Source: Agapanthus africanus
Lineage: Eukaryota; Streptophyta; Magnoliopsida; Asparagales; Amaryllidaceae
NCBI GenBank assembly: GCA_030015575.1
Contig: CM057344.1
Coordinates: 590,558,410 to 590,622,409 of the forward strand
Length of the DNA: 64,000 bases
Reading direction: 5' to 3'
Shown here: one piece after another, positions 22,292 to 33,215 of the stretch
Layout of the letters: each line of letters starts with the position of its first letter
Position numbering within the stretch: position 1 is the first letter of the stretch
Made by a program: the position numbers and the translations under genes
The notes under the pieces: generated by a model
The model's input: only the letters and a program-made list of their open reading frames with translations
Database searches by the model: none
What the model was told of the DNA's origin: nothing

Positions 22292-24600
22292 TGAAAGTGT
22301 GTCTTAGCACCTCTACTAGGTTTCCACATGCATCAAGTATGCAATTTTAAAAAATCTAGAGGTCTAAGCTACACTAACCTAGAATCGAACTAGAGAATTA
22401 TGGTTTGTAAGCAAGAAAGCAAGTTCTATAACTAAGTGAAAAGGGAATACAACCTTTGTAGACCAGTCCTTCACTTCTAAACCTCCAAGTAGTAGTCCCT
22501 AGAACTCTTCTTAGGCTCCACTTGGTGAAAGGAACGAGCTTGCTTTGTCGTCTTCGAGGCCGAAAATTATCCATCTTGAAATTACTCTAACTCAAGCTAC
22601 CTCTTCACAAATCAAAGAATTAGTGAAGCAGACAACCTAATCTAATGGAGGTAGGAATTTTGATCACTTTAGAAATTTATTTCTCTTTCTCTTTTCCAAC
22701 TCTAGAAAAAATTAGAGAGCTCAAGAGAGGGAAGAAAATGAATTTGGGTGAAGAAATATCTCAAGTGATAAGTAGAGAGAGTTAACCATGGGCTAAATAT
22801 AATGGTTGGGTTATAAAATATCTAGAGTAAAACAAAATTAGTGGAATGAGTCATGGCTTCTACATGCTTCTACAAGAATCTAAGCCATGCTCATTTCCAA
22901 CTCATTTCTAATTTTGCTCTTAATAAATAATCACCCAACTTATCTTTAGCTTTAGTGTAAGTCTCATACACCCATATTCTATGTATCATCAACCATGATA
23001 CATAATCCAAATACATATACAAATATATATTAAATGTATTTCAAGAGAAGAAAATTATTAGTGAGCACAATATTAGTTAATATATATTAATATATCAAAT
23101 ATAAAAACATATATCAAATTATTAAATCAACACTAGATTCAATAATCTGGTCATATCATATATAACCGACTAATATTTTATTTATATGTATATCACATTA
23201 TTAAATCAACACTTGATTCAATAATCCAGTTATATCACATATAACCGTATAATATTCAATACTAGTTAATATATATATATATATATTAAATTATTAAATC
23301 AACACTTGATTCAATAATCTGGGTATATCAAATATAATCCGGCTAATATCAAATATACAAATATATATCAAATATATATTAACCATATACATATATTATT
23401 GAATCAACACTTGATTCAATAATCCGGTTATATCTCATATAACCTAACCGATATCAAATATCGCAAGATTAGAATACGGTATCACATACTCGTATTTAAT
23501 TAAGCTCCCGCACATATCACCATATGTGCCCTACTTCATTTCGCTTGAGCTAGGAAACTTCTGTGTGGGACTCTAAAAACTCGTCAATACGCTAGCAGTA
23601 GGTAATGATTACATCAGTCACCCATAAGCCGTGAGCGGTACTAGCTGGACGTAACGGCTACATAGGTATTGAACGAATAGAAGATCAACAAGTAAGCTTG
23701 TCCAAACTCTCGCAAAGCCTATAAGCAACACTTACCGTACAGTCCGGTCTCTTTGTCTGATATGTCGCATATCAAGTCTAGGGGTGGAATCGTTAGACCC
23801 CAGTAACTTGATAAGTCATGCCGATGTGTGTCCTATAACCGTTCGAGAAACTACTGATAACAATTACCAGTAAATCTCATCAGCCCTGGCCAGGGACTTG
23901 CTGTTATAGCCAATCGAGCATAGCGCAACATCAACTCCCTATACCGGGAGAGACGAAACCCCTCTTATCGCTCATTGCCTCCATATGACTCGGGACTGTA
24001 CCCAAAATCCACCTATTTGCACCACTCCTTTGAGCCGTGGTAGGGAGGAAATCAAAGTATAGTGGGAACCACATAAGTCTCTATAACGATCTCGGATCTA
24101 CAGGCTAACCTGTACAAGTGTCACCAGAGAACTGCTATCTGACGATAGGTATGGTACCATCTAGGAATTCTCGGCGAGTCCTGTTCGGCGTACACATTCT
24201 CTAATGAGCACCTGTGTACAATCTTTGATATCAAATACCAATGGTTGTGGGATCAACCATTGCCCCATACAGGGTCAGGAAACGTACACACTAGTCTACT
24301 CTGAAATATCGATGCCCTGTCTCGATATCCCCTCGACTAGGAACTGTTAAAGGATGTGCTTGTGGACTACACAAGCCCCACTAGTATGATCTGCATCATA
24401 ATCCTGGTAGTCAATTCAACATCCTAAGGGCTTTATCAACATCTATCAGAGAGACAGTATAATAATACAAGTGTACATGTTAAGATAAAGAGCAACCAGA
24501 TAGTATACTATCATGTTGAGCAAGAAAGTCCTCTATATATATGTCCAAGCATCCACTATATCATACAATAATGGCCTCTAGGGCATACATATTCCTAACA
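22292..24600 (-). repeat. Copia-2 5' LTR (2309 bp)
   Basis: It is collinear with 12000-14320. A stretch near 22440-22465 (ending GTAGACC) is missing from the 3' copy, and about 30 bp near 22645 is missing here. Its right edge meets the second part of T1's LTR. Confidence 0.92.
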
Positions 24601-25475
24601 GTGAGCGCCCAAAAACAAATACCCAGCGCCTCACGTGCTTCCCACGTGAGCGCTATACAAAGTGCTTAGCACTATATAAATGATTAAGTGCTTAGCACTG
24701 ATTGGACACTGCCCACGTCTGAGCGCCTCACGTGATACGCACGTGAGCGCCAGAGCGGCAAATAAGTGCTTAGCACTTCTGAAAAAAGGGGGAAAGCTCA
24801 AGACTGAGCCCAAATTGGCTAAGTCTCTGAAGTTGCTTGAAGCTAAGCCCAAATACTCTATTGTTGGATCTTAACTAAAATTTAATAATCCTGAAAATGT
24901 TGCTAAGTTGATCTTAGTCTCAAATAAGACTAACGTATCCTTAGTTAAAATAAATCGAACCCAAATGCTTATATATTTAAGATGACCTTAATCTAAAAAT
25001 AGATTAACGGTTCTTAGATAAAACAAAATATTCTTTGAACTAACGAAACATATAACCTATTTCAAAACCCAAATTCATAAATATACGGATTTGGACTAAT
25101 CCGCGCCCTACGGGCGACAACATAAACTAGTCTCCGTATACAATCCACGGGCAACCTCAACAAACAAAATAACATACGGCACGAAGTAAACTATTGGAGA
25201 AGGAGAAAGTGGTTATCGCAGCGCGATAACGTAATTAAGTGCACGGTCTTGCGCCTACAAGGAAGAGCGTCCCCACAATTAAAAATCCCTCATAACTGAG
25301 GGGGAATTTGATAAAATCTGCCACAATGGTTGCATCTATCCAAAACTTCGATATACGGTGCCATAAATCAACTTGGTATCTTCAGAGAGGTGGATGGATA
25401 TGTCCAAATAATATCTGCCCCCAAATTTAGGCAAGATGTTCAATCCCAGTCCGTCTCTGTTTTCTGCGGCAAACA
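24601..25475 (+). repeat. T1 5' LTR, second part
   Basis: It continues the CACGTG-dyad region cut by Copia-2 and ends CAAACA at 25475. 25090-25150 carries the CCGTATACAATCCA...GGGC segment common to Tat LTRs here; 25290-25475 is also found at 33023-33215 and, inverted, at 42710 and 63456. The small open frames on it are LTR shadows. Confidence 0.88.
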
Positions 25476-25480
25476 GATTC

Positions 25481-25497
25481 TGGCACGCCCAGTGGGA
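25481..25497 (+). other. T1 primer-binding site, Tat type
   Basis: TGGCACGCCCAGTGGGA lies five bases (GATTC) after the LTR end. T2 has the same arrangement at 63434-63450 with one base changed. I recognise the motif from Tat-lineage elements but do not assign the tRNA. Confidence 0.8.
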
Positions 25498-25618
25498 CCT
25501 TTCCTCTTTCCATCCACACTTCGTGTGTCGTGTTCGCAAACCAAAATCGCGGTTCGCTATGGTTGCCCTTGGATTCGAGATATTAAAACTTGGTGTCTTA
25601 CTCCTATGCAGAAAATCA

Positions 25619-26529
25619 ATGGTTTCTCAATGCACTTCCTGCAACAACAAGTCTCTTTCCACCCCAGCTGGAGTGACATATAGGACTAACGTTGCCTCCA
25701 TTTTCTCAATACCGGTGGGGCATGTCACACAAGCCATTACCAGACTTTTCTTCGGGACCATGCTCCCGTCCTTGAACTTTGGCACTTCACCGCCACAAGA
25801 AGAAGCTCTTAGAAGGTCGGTCTTTGATCGGCTGGCAACCGTCATGGCTCCTATCAGCAAGCCGTCCAAATCTGACATCTCTGTCTTCAACGGGCTGAAC
25901 AAGAACTTGAGCAGGCCTGCAAAGAAGCCCGTGAAACCAGAGAGAGCTACCCCAAAATGGCTAACTCTCCTTACTCCTGATACGGGTGAGGCCGATAAAA
26001 GTGCTTCCACTCCCAGACGGTCGATCATCGAAAGATTAGCCAACTCCGCCCCAACCCCAACAAAGACGTCGGTCTTCAACATGCTGACGCCAACCGAAAC
26101 TCCTCAGCAACACAGGGGGCATGAGGAAGACACCTCTAAAACTGAGGCAATTCCCACTCTACGACATGCTCGACGTTTCCACTAGCGCCAAGTGAGAGAA
26201 GCTGGGAGCAATTCTCCCTTTGGGCTCCTATGGTGGAGGTCGACGCTACTTTTCCAACTGGGAACAGCTTTGACCCACTCAGGAGGATACGCAAGAACTC
26301 CCCGATGGCAGTACTGAAGAAATCACCTCTGCCTGCAATGGCCCCAATAGAGAAACAGTCAGAGCAGTCTTATCAACAGCTCTCCTCACAGATCAATAAA
26401 GTCTGGCGAAAGGTCCAAGACTCTGTGCTTGACGAAAGCTACTCTCGTCAACCCAAGAAATCTAAGGACCGACAAAAAAATGATTGCTCCTCCGCCATAC
26501 AACGGGGGACCCTTCCTAAATAGGCACCT
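25619..26529 (+). pseudogene. T1 extra ORF upstream of gag, broken
   Basis: The start MVSQCTSCNNKS matches MVSNCTNCNCTS of the T2 ORF at 62147-63304, which fixes the start codon. It then reads GVTYRTNVASIFSIPVGHVT, repeats SVFDRL, SVFNGL and SVFNML, and QHRGHEED. A stop at 26183 and a small deletion shift the reading to 26230-26523 (VEVDATFPTGNSF, QLSSQINKVWRKVQDSV). The element jumps to LTR sequence near 26530. The function of this Tat-specific ORF is unknown to me. Confidence 0.82.
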
Positions 26530-28004
26530 GTCACAATTTTTGAGACCAATTAAATCAATTGATATCTCTCAAATGAGAGATTTTATCAAACTAATTAACA
26601 ATTTGCCTCTCCTATATAAAGAATCTGAGACTTCAAGTTTCATATAGAGAATCGACCCTATAAGCTTCTCTAAAAAACTGAGAATTTAATTCTCCTCGAA
26701 GAAGAAGATTCTCGCTCTCTCAAACCCTAAGTAAAGAAAATCAGAGATAAATATATCTCATTTACCTAGTAAAACAAAAACAAGGGTTTAACCCTTCAAA
26801 AAAAAAGAACTTAGTTCTTTCTCTGGATCTGAAATTCATAAAACAAATCTCCTCATAAGTTGAGAATTTAATTCTCATCGGGAGATTCTGTTCTTCAGAC
26901 TCAAAATTTAGGGAAAAGAACTAGATAAAAAGAAAAGAGAGAAAAGACACAGGTTTTAGGAATTTAATTCCATAAAAAAATAATAGGGTTTAACCCTATA
27001 TAAAAAACTTAGTTCTTATAAAAAAATAGAAGAACTTAGTTCTTAAATGAAATCGATCCCGGATCTTCAAAACAGAGATCTTGGTGATCATTAATGGCCA
27101 AAACGCCATGAAACAGAAATTAAACTTCTATAAAAAGAGATTAAATCTCTAATGGAAACTAGTGCCTCACGTGAAACACACGTGAGCGTTCATAAAAGAG
27201 AAGCTCAGCGTTTTACCTGCTTCCCACATGAGCGCCCAAAACAGAAGCCCAACGCCTCATGTGAAATACACGTGAGTGCCCAAAATAAAATACTCGGCGC
27301 CTCACGTGCTTCCCACGTGTGCGCCCAGAAACAAGTACCCAGCGCCTCACGTGCTTCCCACGTGAGCGCTGTACATAAAGCTTAGCACTATATAAATGAT
27401 TAAGTGCTTAGCACTGATTGGGCAGTGCCCACGTCTGAGCGCTTCACGTAATACGCACGTGAGCGCCAGAGCGGCAAATAAGTGCTTAGCACTTTTGAAA
27501 AAAGGCAGAAAGCCCAAGACTGAGCCCAAATTGGCTAAGTCTTTGAAGTTACTTGCAGCTGAGCCCAAATGCTCTGTTGTTGGATCTTAACTAAAATTTA
27601 ATGATCCTGAAAATGTTGCTAAGTTGATCTTAGTCTCAAATAAGACTAACATATCCTTAGTTAAAATAAATTGAGCCAAAATGCTCATATATTTAAGATG
27701 ATCTTAATCTAAAAATAGATTAACGTTTCTTAGATAAAACAAAATATTCTTTAAACTAAAGGAACATATAACCTAAGTTCAAAAACCAAATTCATAAATA
27801 TACGGATTTGGACTGATCCACGTCCTACGGGCGACGACATAAACTAGTCTCCGTATACAATCCATGGGCATCCTTAACAAACAAAATAACAAAAGACACA
27901 AAGTGAACTGCTTGAGAAGGAGAAAATGGTTATCGCAATGTAATAACGTAATTAACTGCAGGAGCTTGCGCCTACATGGAAGAGCTTCCCCACAATCAAA
28001 AACC
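26530..28004 (+). repeat. T1 3' LTR, 5'-truncated, first part
   Basis: It aligns with 11195-11999 and 24601-25300. It includes a TATA box (26613-26620), palindromes with TTA cores (TAGGGTT/AACCCTA at 26984-26998, AAGTGC/GCACTT at 27480-27494, AAAGAAC/GTTCTTT at 26804-26820) and CACGTG dyads near 27170-27370. K1 interrupts it at 28005. Confidence 0.88.
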
Positions 28005-29535
28005 TGTCATGTCCCACTTCCCAGTAGACCGAAATAGTGACGTGGCAGGTCGCAACATATTTACTAAGAAATAAATACGTTAAGCGTAATTAAGCAATAT
28101 ATAAAATGAACAAGAATGACAAGAATATTAAAATAAAACAACAACATTATTTACATTCATCTTTACATACAACCGTTTGAAAATAAAAGGTACAATGAGT
28201 AAAGCAGTGCCTAAACAATGGCATACAGGAAAGTAAGTGCAACGGAACTAGAAGTCAGGCTGAGCGATAAGCTGGTCCAAGTCCTCCTGACTCGGCTCGA
28301 TCTCTTCAGAGTCTGGTCCTCCTGAGGAACATTCCAAAGAAAGAAATAGAAAGGAATGTCGTCAGTGAACTAACGCTCGGTAAGTCCCAAAAGAAGAAAG
28401 AGAAGATAATATATAAAGAGAAATGAACAGATACAGTATATGATTGATTACTGGTATATAATAGCTATTATAACGTGATTGTTTGTAGTTTGGTAAAGAA
28501 TATATTCATATATACGAGAGGAGTCCATCTTACTCTGTGGACTATGGTAACATGTAGTACAAAGCCCCGTCATAACCCACGGGACAACGGCACGAGAATT
28601 CATGTAGATGTCTTTTAAGTGACCTCTCGTGCCACTATATGCGTTCCGTACCAATCTACCCCTTTATCCCCGCGTATTGCATTGTATATATTATATTTAT
28701 AAGTCTTGCCGAAACCATGAATACAAAATATTCAAGTATCCATGTTCAGGATGTAATCAAGTATTCAAGTAGTCATGTCAAGTTATAACCATGGTTCGAT
28801 CAAGTCAGGTCAAGTATACATATTTGATATTGATGTTTGATTCAAGTATCCATGTTCATGATCAAGTATTCATGTTTGATTTTTGGATTCAGGTTTGAAT
28901 TTGGACTCAGACTGAGTCAGACACTTATACTGATTTAACTTTGGTATTCTTAAGTTCGGGAGTCATCGCCAACTGTTGCATATGGACGGCAGGATTTGTG
29001 TCTTTCTTTAAGACAATTGCCATTGATAACTCCGGTTAAGTTTTCTAACCTGAATAGGCAAGCACTCACTTTTCCTGGCTCTCTGGGGCTCAAGAGAATT
29101 GATCCCGCTTAAACCTATATTTACTAAAGTCCTTAAATATTGTTATTTTGTATATCTCGAGGGGGTTTTATGAAAAATATTTTAATATAGTTAAAAATAA
29201 AACCTCGAAGGTGATTAGTATTACTTAGGGTTTTCATGAGCATGGATTTTAAGTATTGTGGTATTTTAATGATAAACACTTAGCATTTGAAAGTTCATGG
29301 TATTTTACTGAAAAAACTTGTCTTTTTTGGTATCTTGTTGACATTTTATTGGCATTTGTTAATCTTTCATTTTTTAAGAAAAAATATAGATTTATTATAT
29401 TTTGAAAATATGGATTTATAATTTTATATAATTTTAATTTTAAAAATAATTTTATTTTATTTAGAAAATTCGCATTTCTTAAAAACGTATTTAAATCCTT
29501 TCGAGATTGAATGCTCCGTGAGGAGGTCTACATCT

Positions 29536-31732
29536 TGTTAGTTATATGTATGCCCTAGAGGCCATTACTATACATACGATGTATATTGTAGTGGATGATG
29601 GGACGTATATAGGGAGGACTTTCTTGCTCGACATGATAGTATGCTATCTGGTTGTACTTTATCTTAACATGTACTCTGATTGTCTCTATATTACATGTTG
29701 ATAAAGCCCTTAGGATATGTACTCGACTACTGGGACTATGATGAGATCATACTAGTGAGGCCACGGTAGTCGACGAGTACATCCTATAACAGTTCCTAGT
29801 CGAGGGTGTATCGAGACAGGGCATCGATGCACCAGAGTAGACTAGCGTATACGCATCTTGACCCATATGATGAGCGATGGATGATCCCATATCCATCGGT
29901 GTTTGACATCAAGGATGGTGTACGGGTGCTCAGTGGAGACTGGGTATACTAGACGGACTCGCCGAGAACTCCCAGATGGTATTATACCTCACGTCAGATG
30001 GCAGTTCTCCGGTGACACTGGTACAGAGTAGTCTGTTGACCCGAGATCGTCATAGAGTCTTGTGTGATTCCCACTGTGCTTTGATTTCCCTCATACCACG
30101 TCCAAGAGGGCATGCAAAAAGGTGGTTTTTGGGTATAGTCCCGAATCACATGGAGGCAATGAGCGATAGGAGGGGATTCGTCTCTCCCGGTATAGGGAGT
30201 TGATATTGTGCTGTGTTTGATTGGCTATAACCGGAAATCCCTGGCCAGGGTTGCTGAGATTTACTGGTAAGTGTTACCAGTAGTTTCTCGAGATGTTATA
30301 GACTTCATATCGACACGACTTATCGAGCTACTGGGGTCTGACGTTTACCACCCCTAGGCGAGATATGCGACATATCAGACGACGAGACCAGACTGTACGG
30401 GAGTGTTACTGATTGGATTCACAGGAGTACTAGCAGGCTTGCTTGTTGATCTTCTGATCGCTCAATACCCGGGTAGCCGTTACGTTTAGCAGACCGCTTG
30501 CGGCTTGTGGGTGTTTGATATGATCATCACCTACTGCCGCCGTATTAACGAGTCTTTAGAGTCCTACATAGGGGTTTCCTGGCTCAAGCGAAATGGAGTA
30601 GAAGCGCATATGTGATATGTGCGGGACTGAGATTGATACGATATGAGATACCGTATTCTATTCTCGCGATTTGTGACATTGATCAGTTGTATGCGATATA
30701 GCCGGGTTATCGGATCAAGTGTTGATTCGATAAGTTGTTACTTTTGATATTAGTCGGTTATAGCCGGATTATTAAATCAAGAGTTGATTTAATAATTTAA
30801 TATATGATTATATATTTGATATATTACATTACATTAACTAGTATTAGCTCACTTAAGATTTATTTTCTCACTAGTTTGTGCATAAGTGTATATATGATAT
30901 ATATTTGTGTACATATGTTTGTATCATGCTTGATGATACATCAAAGATGGGTGTATGAGACTCATACTAAGATTAGGGTAAAGATTATGGTTATTGTTTT
31001 ATCTTAAGATTTAACAAAAGGGTTTAACTTAGTCAAAGTAATCAACCTTGTAGAAGCTTGGAGAAACTTTGACAAAGTCCACTCTTTTGTCATTTCTTTT
31101 GATATTCTTTAACCTAACCCTTGACCTAATGCTTTGGTTAATTCTCTACATGAGTTAAGCATGATAGCTTAACTTACCCATGGTTAAATAATTGAGGATA
31201 ATGATTCATATGATGGATTATTTCATTCTCTTCTTCTTCTTCTTCATCAAGCTCCATGAAAAGCTTGCTAGCTCCAATGGTGCCATGAGGAAAAATGTGA
31301 GAAAATAAATTCTAAAGTGAGCCCACTTCCTACTTCTTCATCCTCTACCACTTGCCATGTAGTAGAGTGTGTTCTCTTCACAAAGTTCATGACCCAGTGA
31401 AGGAATAGCTTGAGTTAGTGTCTCCCCGACGTAGATCATCTTCGACCTCGAAGTCATCGAAGCAAGCACGTTCGTTCTTCTTGTGGAGCTTCTCTAGAGT
31501 CCGAAGTTCATGATCACAGTGAAGGGGACATCTACACGGAGCTATCGAAGTGAAGGACCGGATCTACAAAGGTTGTAATCTCTTTCACTTAGTGTTAAAG
31601 TTGTTAACATGCTAGTTATCGCCTAAACCCTTGTTTAAAGATCCGTATTAGAGTTGTTCGGCACGGCTAAAATTTTAATCGGGCATGGTTGATGCCTCGT
31701 AGACCCTTGTGCGCGTGCCTAGCAACCCTTCA
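29536..31732 (+). mobile_element. Solo Copia LTR (2197 bp) inside K1
   Basis: It starts TGTTAGTTATATG and ends CCTTCA, flanked by CATCT on both sides (29531-29535, 31733-31737). The empty site matches K3 at about 39790. It is the reverse-orientation counterpart of Copia-1's LTR. No internal region is present, so the element was removed by LTR recombination. Confidence 0.93.
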
Positions 31733-32459
31733 CATCTCGCTCTACTAGCCCAAGGAGTGAGATAATCCGCATCATCCGTTAGCGGGTCCCCTAAAGAGGG
31801 TTGTAGATGCATAATCGAAAAGGAGATGAAATGCCGCTTTAAAAGAAATCCGGTTTTAGAATTATGTGTTATTTTATTGTAAATACTAGTCTTCGAACCA
31901 AAAACACATACCATTATGCATCGTGCTATGAAACCAAGTGTTTGTGTAGGGTAGGTCTTTACCCCGTAATGTTTTTCTAAATGTATTGCTAAGCAATTTT
32001 GTCGAAAAGATGTGATAACAAAGTTCAAGGTATTTTAATGTAAAAGTTCAATTATGATTGTTTTATATGAGATTCTTGATTAAAATTGATTCTAAACATT
32101 GGTATTAAGATTACAAGTGAAGTGGTAAATTTAGAGTGTCCAAATGATAAAATAAAATTGAGTTATAGGTTTTAGAAAGGATAATATCGGTAATAACTCC
32201 ACTTTTACCGATATTTGATTTAAAATGAGTATCAATGAAAAGGAGGAGGATTGGGAGGGACTTATGGTTTAGAAACTTCAAAGAAAGGTTAAAGAAGAGA
32301 GGATGATCTTCGTGGCGTCACGGGAGCTCCGTAACTGGCTTCGATTTTCGCCGGAACCAACTTGCTCGCTGACTCCACTTTACTTCACTTGCACTAGGAA
32401 CTTTTTAGAGAGTTTTAGCTAGAATTTTCAGAATGGTGCTGAGCCAAAGTATGGGGTGG

Positions 32460-32468
32460 TATTTATAG
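32460..32468 (-). promoter_or_regulatory. K1 LTR TATA box
   Basis: The minus strand reads CTATAAATA, about 550 bp from the LTR start, followed by a leader-like stretch with CTCTC and CCGGCG segments. It is the best promoter candidate of this LTR family. Confidence 0.5.
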
Positions 32469-32842
32469 TGGAGAATTAGGGTTTAGGAATAAAAATTGTG
32501 GATTAAAAAGCATTAATATGATGTTAAATTATGAAATGAAAGGTCTCTATTTGATTGCAGGGAAATCAAATAGTGCAGAGGAGTTAAGGATAGCTAAAGA
32601 GGTGTGTGTGCAAAGTACGGAGCATTTTGGCCCCATCTAAACCGTCGGTGTCGGCCCATGGGCATTTTCTGCCGGTCGATCTAGGGTTTTAGGTCTCGAG
32701 ATTCATGCCACGTGGATTATTCAGAGTTTACTCCATTTTCCACATGTTTGTTTTTTCTGAACTTTTCATTTTCCGTGTATTGCACGTGAAATATTTTGGG
32801 CTTCCAAAAAGTTAAAAAGAAAAATCAGAAAAAATAATTGTG

Positions 32843-32909
32843 TCTGATGGGAATCGAACACAGGGGCTACGTCACAGTAATGTAGAGGCTTAACCAGTGA
32901 GCTACAAGT
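32843..32909 (-). other. tRNA-like segment with pol III A and B boxes
   Basis: The minus strand has TAGCTCACTGG (32904-32894), close to an A box, and TGTTCGATTCC (32860-32850), close to a B box, about 33 bases apart. It could be a tRNA-derived SINE head or tRNA relic captured by the LTR. I do not see a proper acceptor stem or a poly-A/T tail, so I do not call a tRNA gene. Confidence 0.45.
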
Positions 32910-33022
32910 TATTTCTTGCTGTTATTTCATAAAAGTGGCTTATAACTCAAATTCAGGCTGTAAAACTCATTTCTTGTATATTAATAGAAAATTTTCCGTA
33001 CAAAGATTTTAGAGTCGTTACA

Positions 33023-33215
33023 AAACGCCTCATAAATGAGGGAGAATCTGATAAAGTCTGTTACAACGGTCGCATCTATCCAAACCTCCGATATACAGTG
33101 CCATAAATCAACCTGGTATCTTCGGAGAGGTGGATGGATATGTCTAAATAGCATCTGCCCCTAAATTCAGGTAAGACGTTCAATCCCAGTTCGTCTCTGT
33201 TTTTTGCGGTAAATA
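33023..33215 (+). repeat. T1 3' LTR, last part
   Basis: It matches 25285-25475 and ends GTAAATA where the 5' LTR ends CAAACA, a C-to-T change at the terminal dinucleotide. The duplication GAAGT and then Athila coding sequence follow. Confidence 0.88.

Larger units (their letters stand above)
12000..24600 (-). mobile_element. Copia-2: Ty1/Copia LTR retrotransposon inserted in T1's LTR
   Basis: LTRs at 12000-14320 and 22292-24600 flank a degraded pol and leader. The flanks ATGAA (11995-11999) and GTGAG (24601-24605) look like a decayed 5-bp target duplication, and joining them restores T1's CACGTG dyad sequence. LTR divergence looks larger than in Copia-1 (roughly 5-6% in the stretch I compared, plus a 20-bp gap), yet pol is better preserved. 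A solo LTR at 17036-19034 interrupts the integrase-protease junction. Confidence 0.9.
28005..33022 (-). mobile_element. K1: solo chromovirus-like Gypsy LTR, split by a Copia solo LTR
   Basis: On the minus strand it runs from TGTAACGACTC at 33022 to GACATGACA at 28005. Flanks AAACC (28000-28004) and AAACG (33023-33027) are a decayed target duplication, and joining them restores T1's LTR. Without the inserted LTR it is about 2.8 kb. A TATA box on the minus strand at 32468-32460 supports the orientation. K2 and K3 are partial copies. No coding frame is credible; small ORFs at 28448 and 31675 are not shared by K3. Confidence 0.75.
31733..33022 (-). repeat. K1, U3-side part
   Basis: Collinear with K3 from 39790 to about 40075, then unique to K1 in this window. 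It holds the minus-strand TATA box and a tRNA-like segment. I see no gene in it. Confidence 0.7.
9576..33215 (+). mobile_element. T1: Tat-type Ty3/Gypsy retrotransposon, internally deleted and heavily nested
   Basis: GAAGT flanks both ends (9571-9575 and 33216-33220), and excision restores the Athila frame exactly. Order: 5' LTR (9576-11999 plus 24601-25475), primer site 25481-25497, broken extra ORF, then a direct jump near 26530 into the middle of a 3' LTR. Gag and pol are deleted. Both terminal dinucleotides are TA where TG and CA are expected, each one C-to-T type change away. The insertions inside are Copia-2 and K1. Confidence 0.85.

Noticed and set aside
24631-24874. Pairs of 60-75 codon ORFs at 24631-24874 and 27347-27590
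   Set aside because: They are the same LTR segment of T1 in its 5' and 3' copies, overlapping CACGTG dyads on both strands; no protein features.
25436-25618. Upstream start for the T1 extra ORF at 25436
   Set aside because: It begins inside the LTR and crosses the primer site; likeness to T2 begins at 25619.
28005-29535. Host gene exons in the gap between T1's LTR and the solo Copia LTR
   Set aside because: The stretch is shared with K2 and K3, is AT-rich and has no open frame conserved between copies; it is LTR sequence.
32843-32909. Functional tRNA gene
   Set aside because: Box motifs are present but I could not form a matching acceptor stem or a clear anticodon arm, so only a tRNA-like segment is reported.
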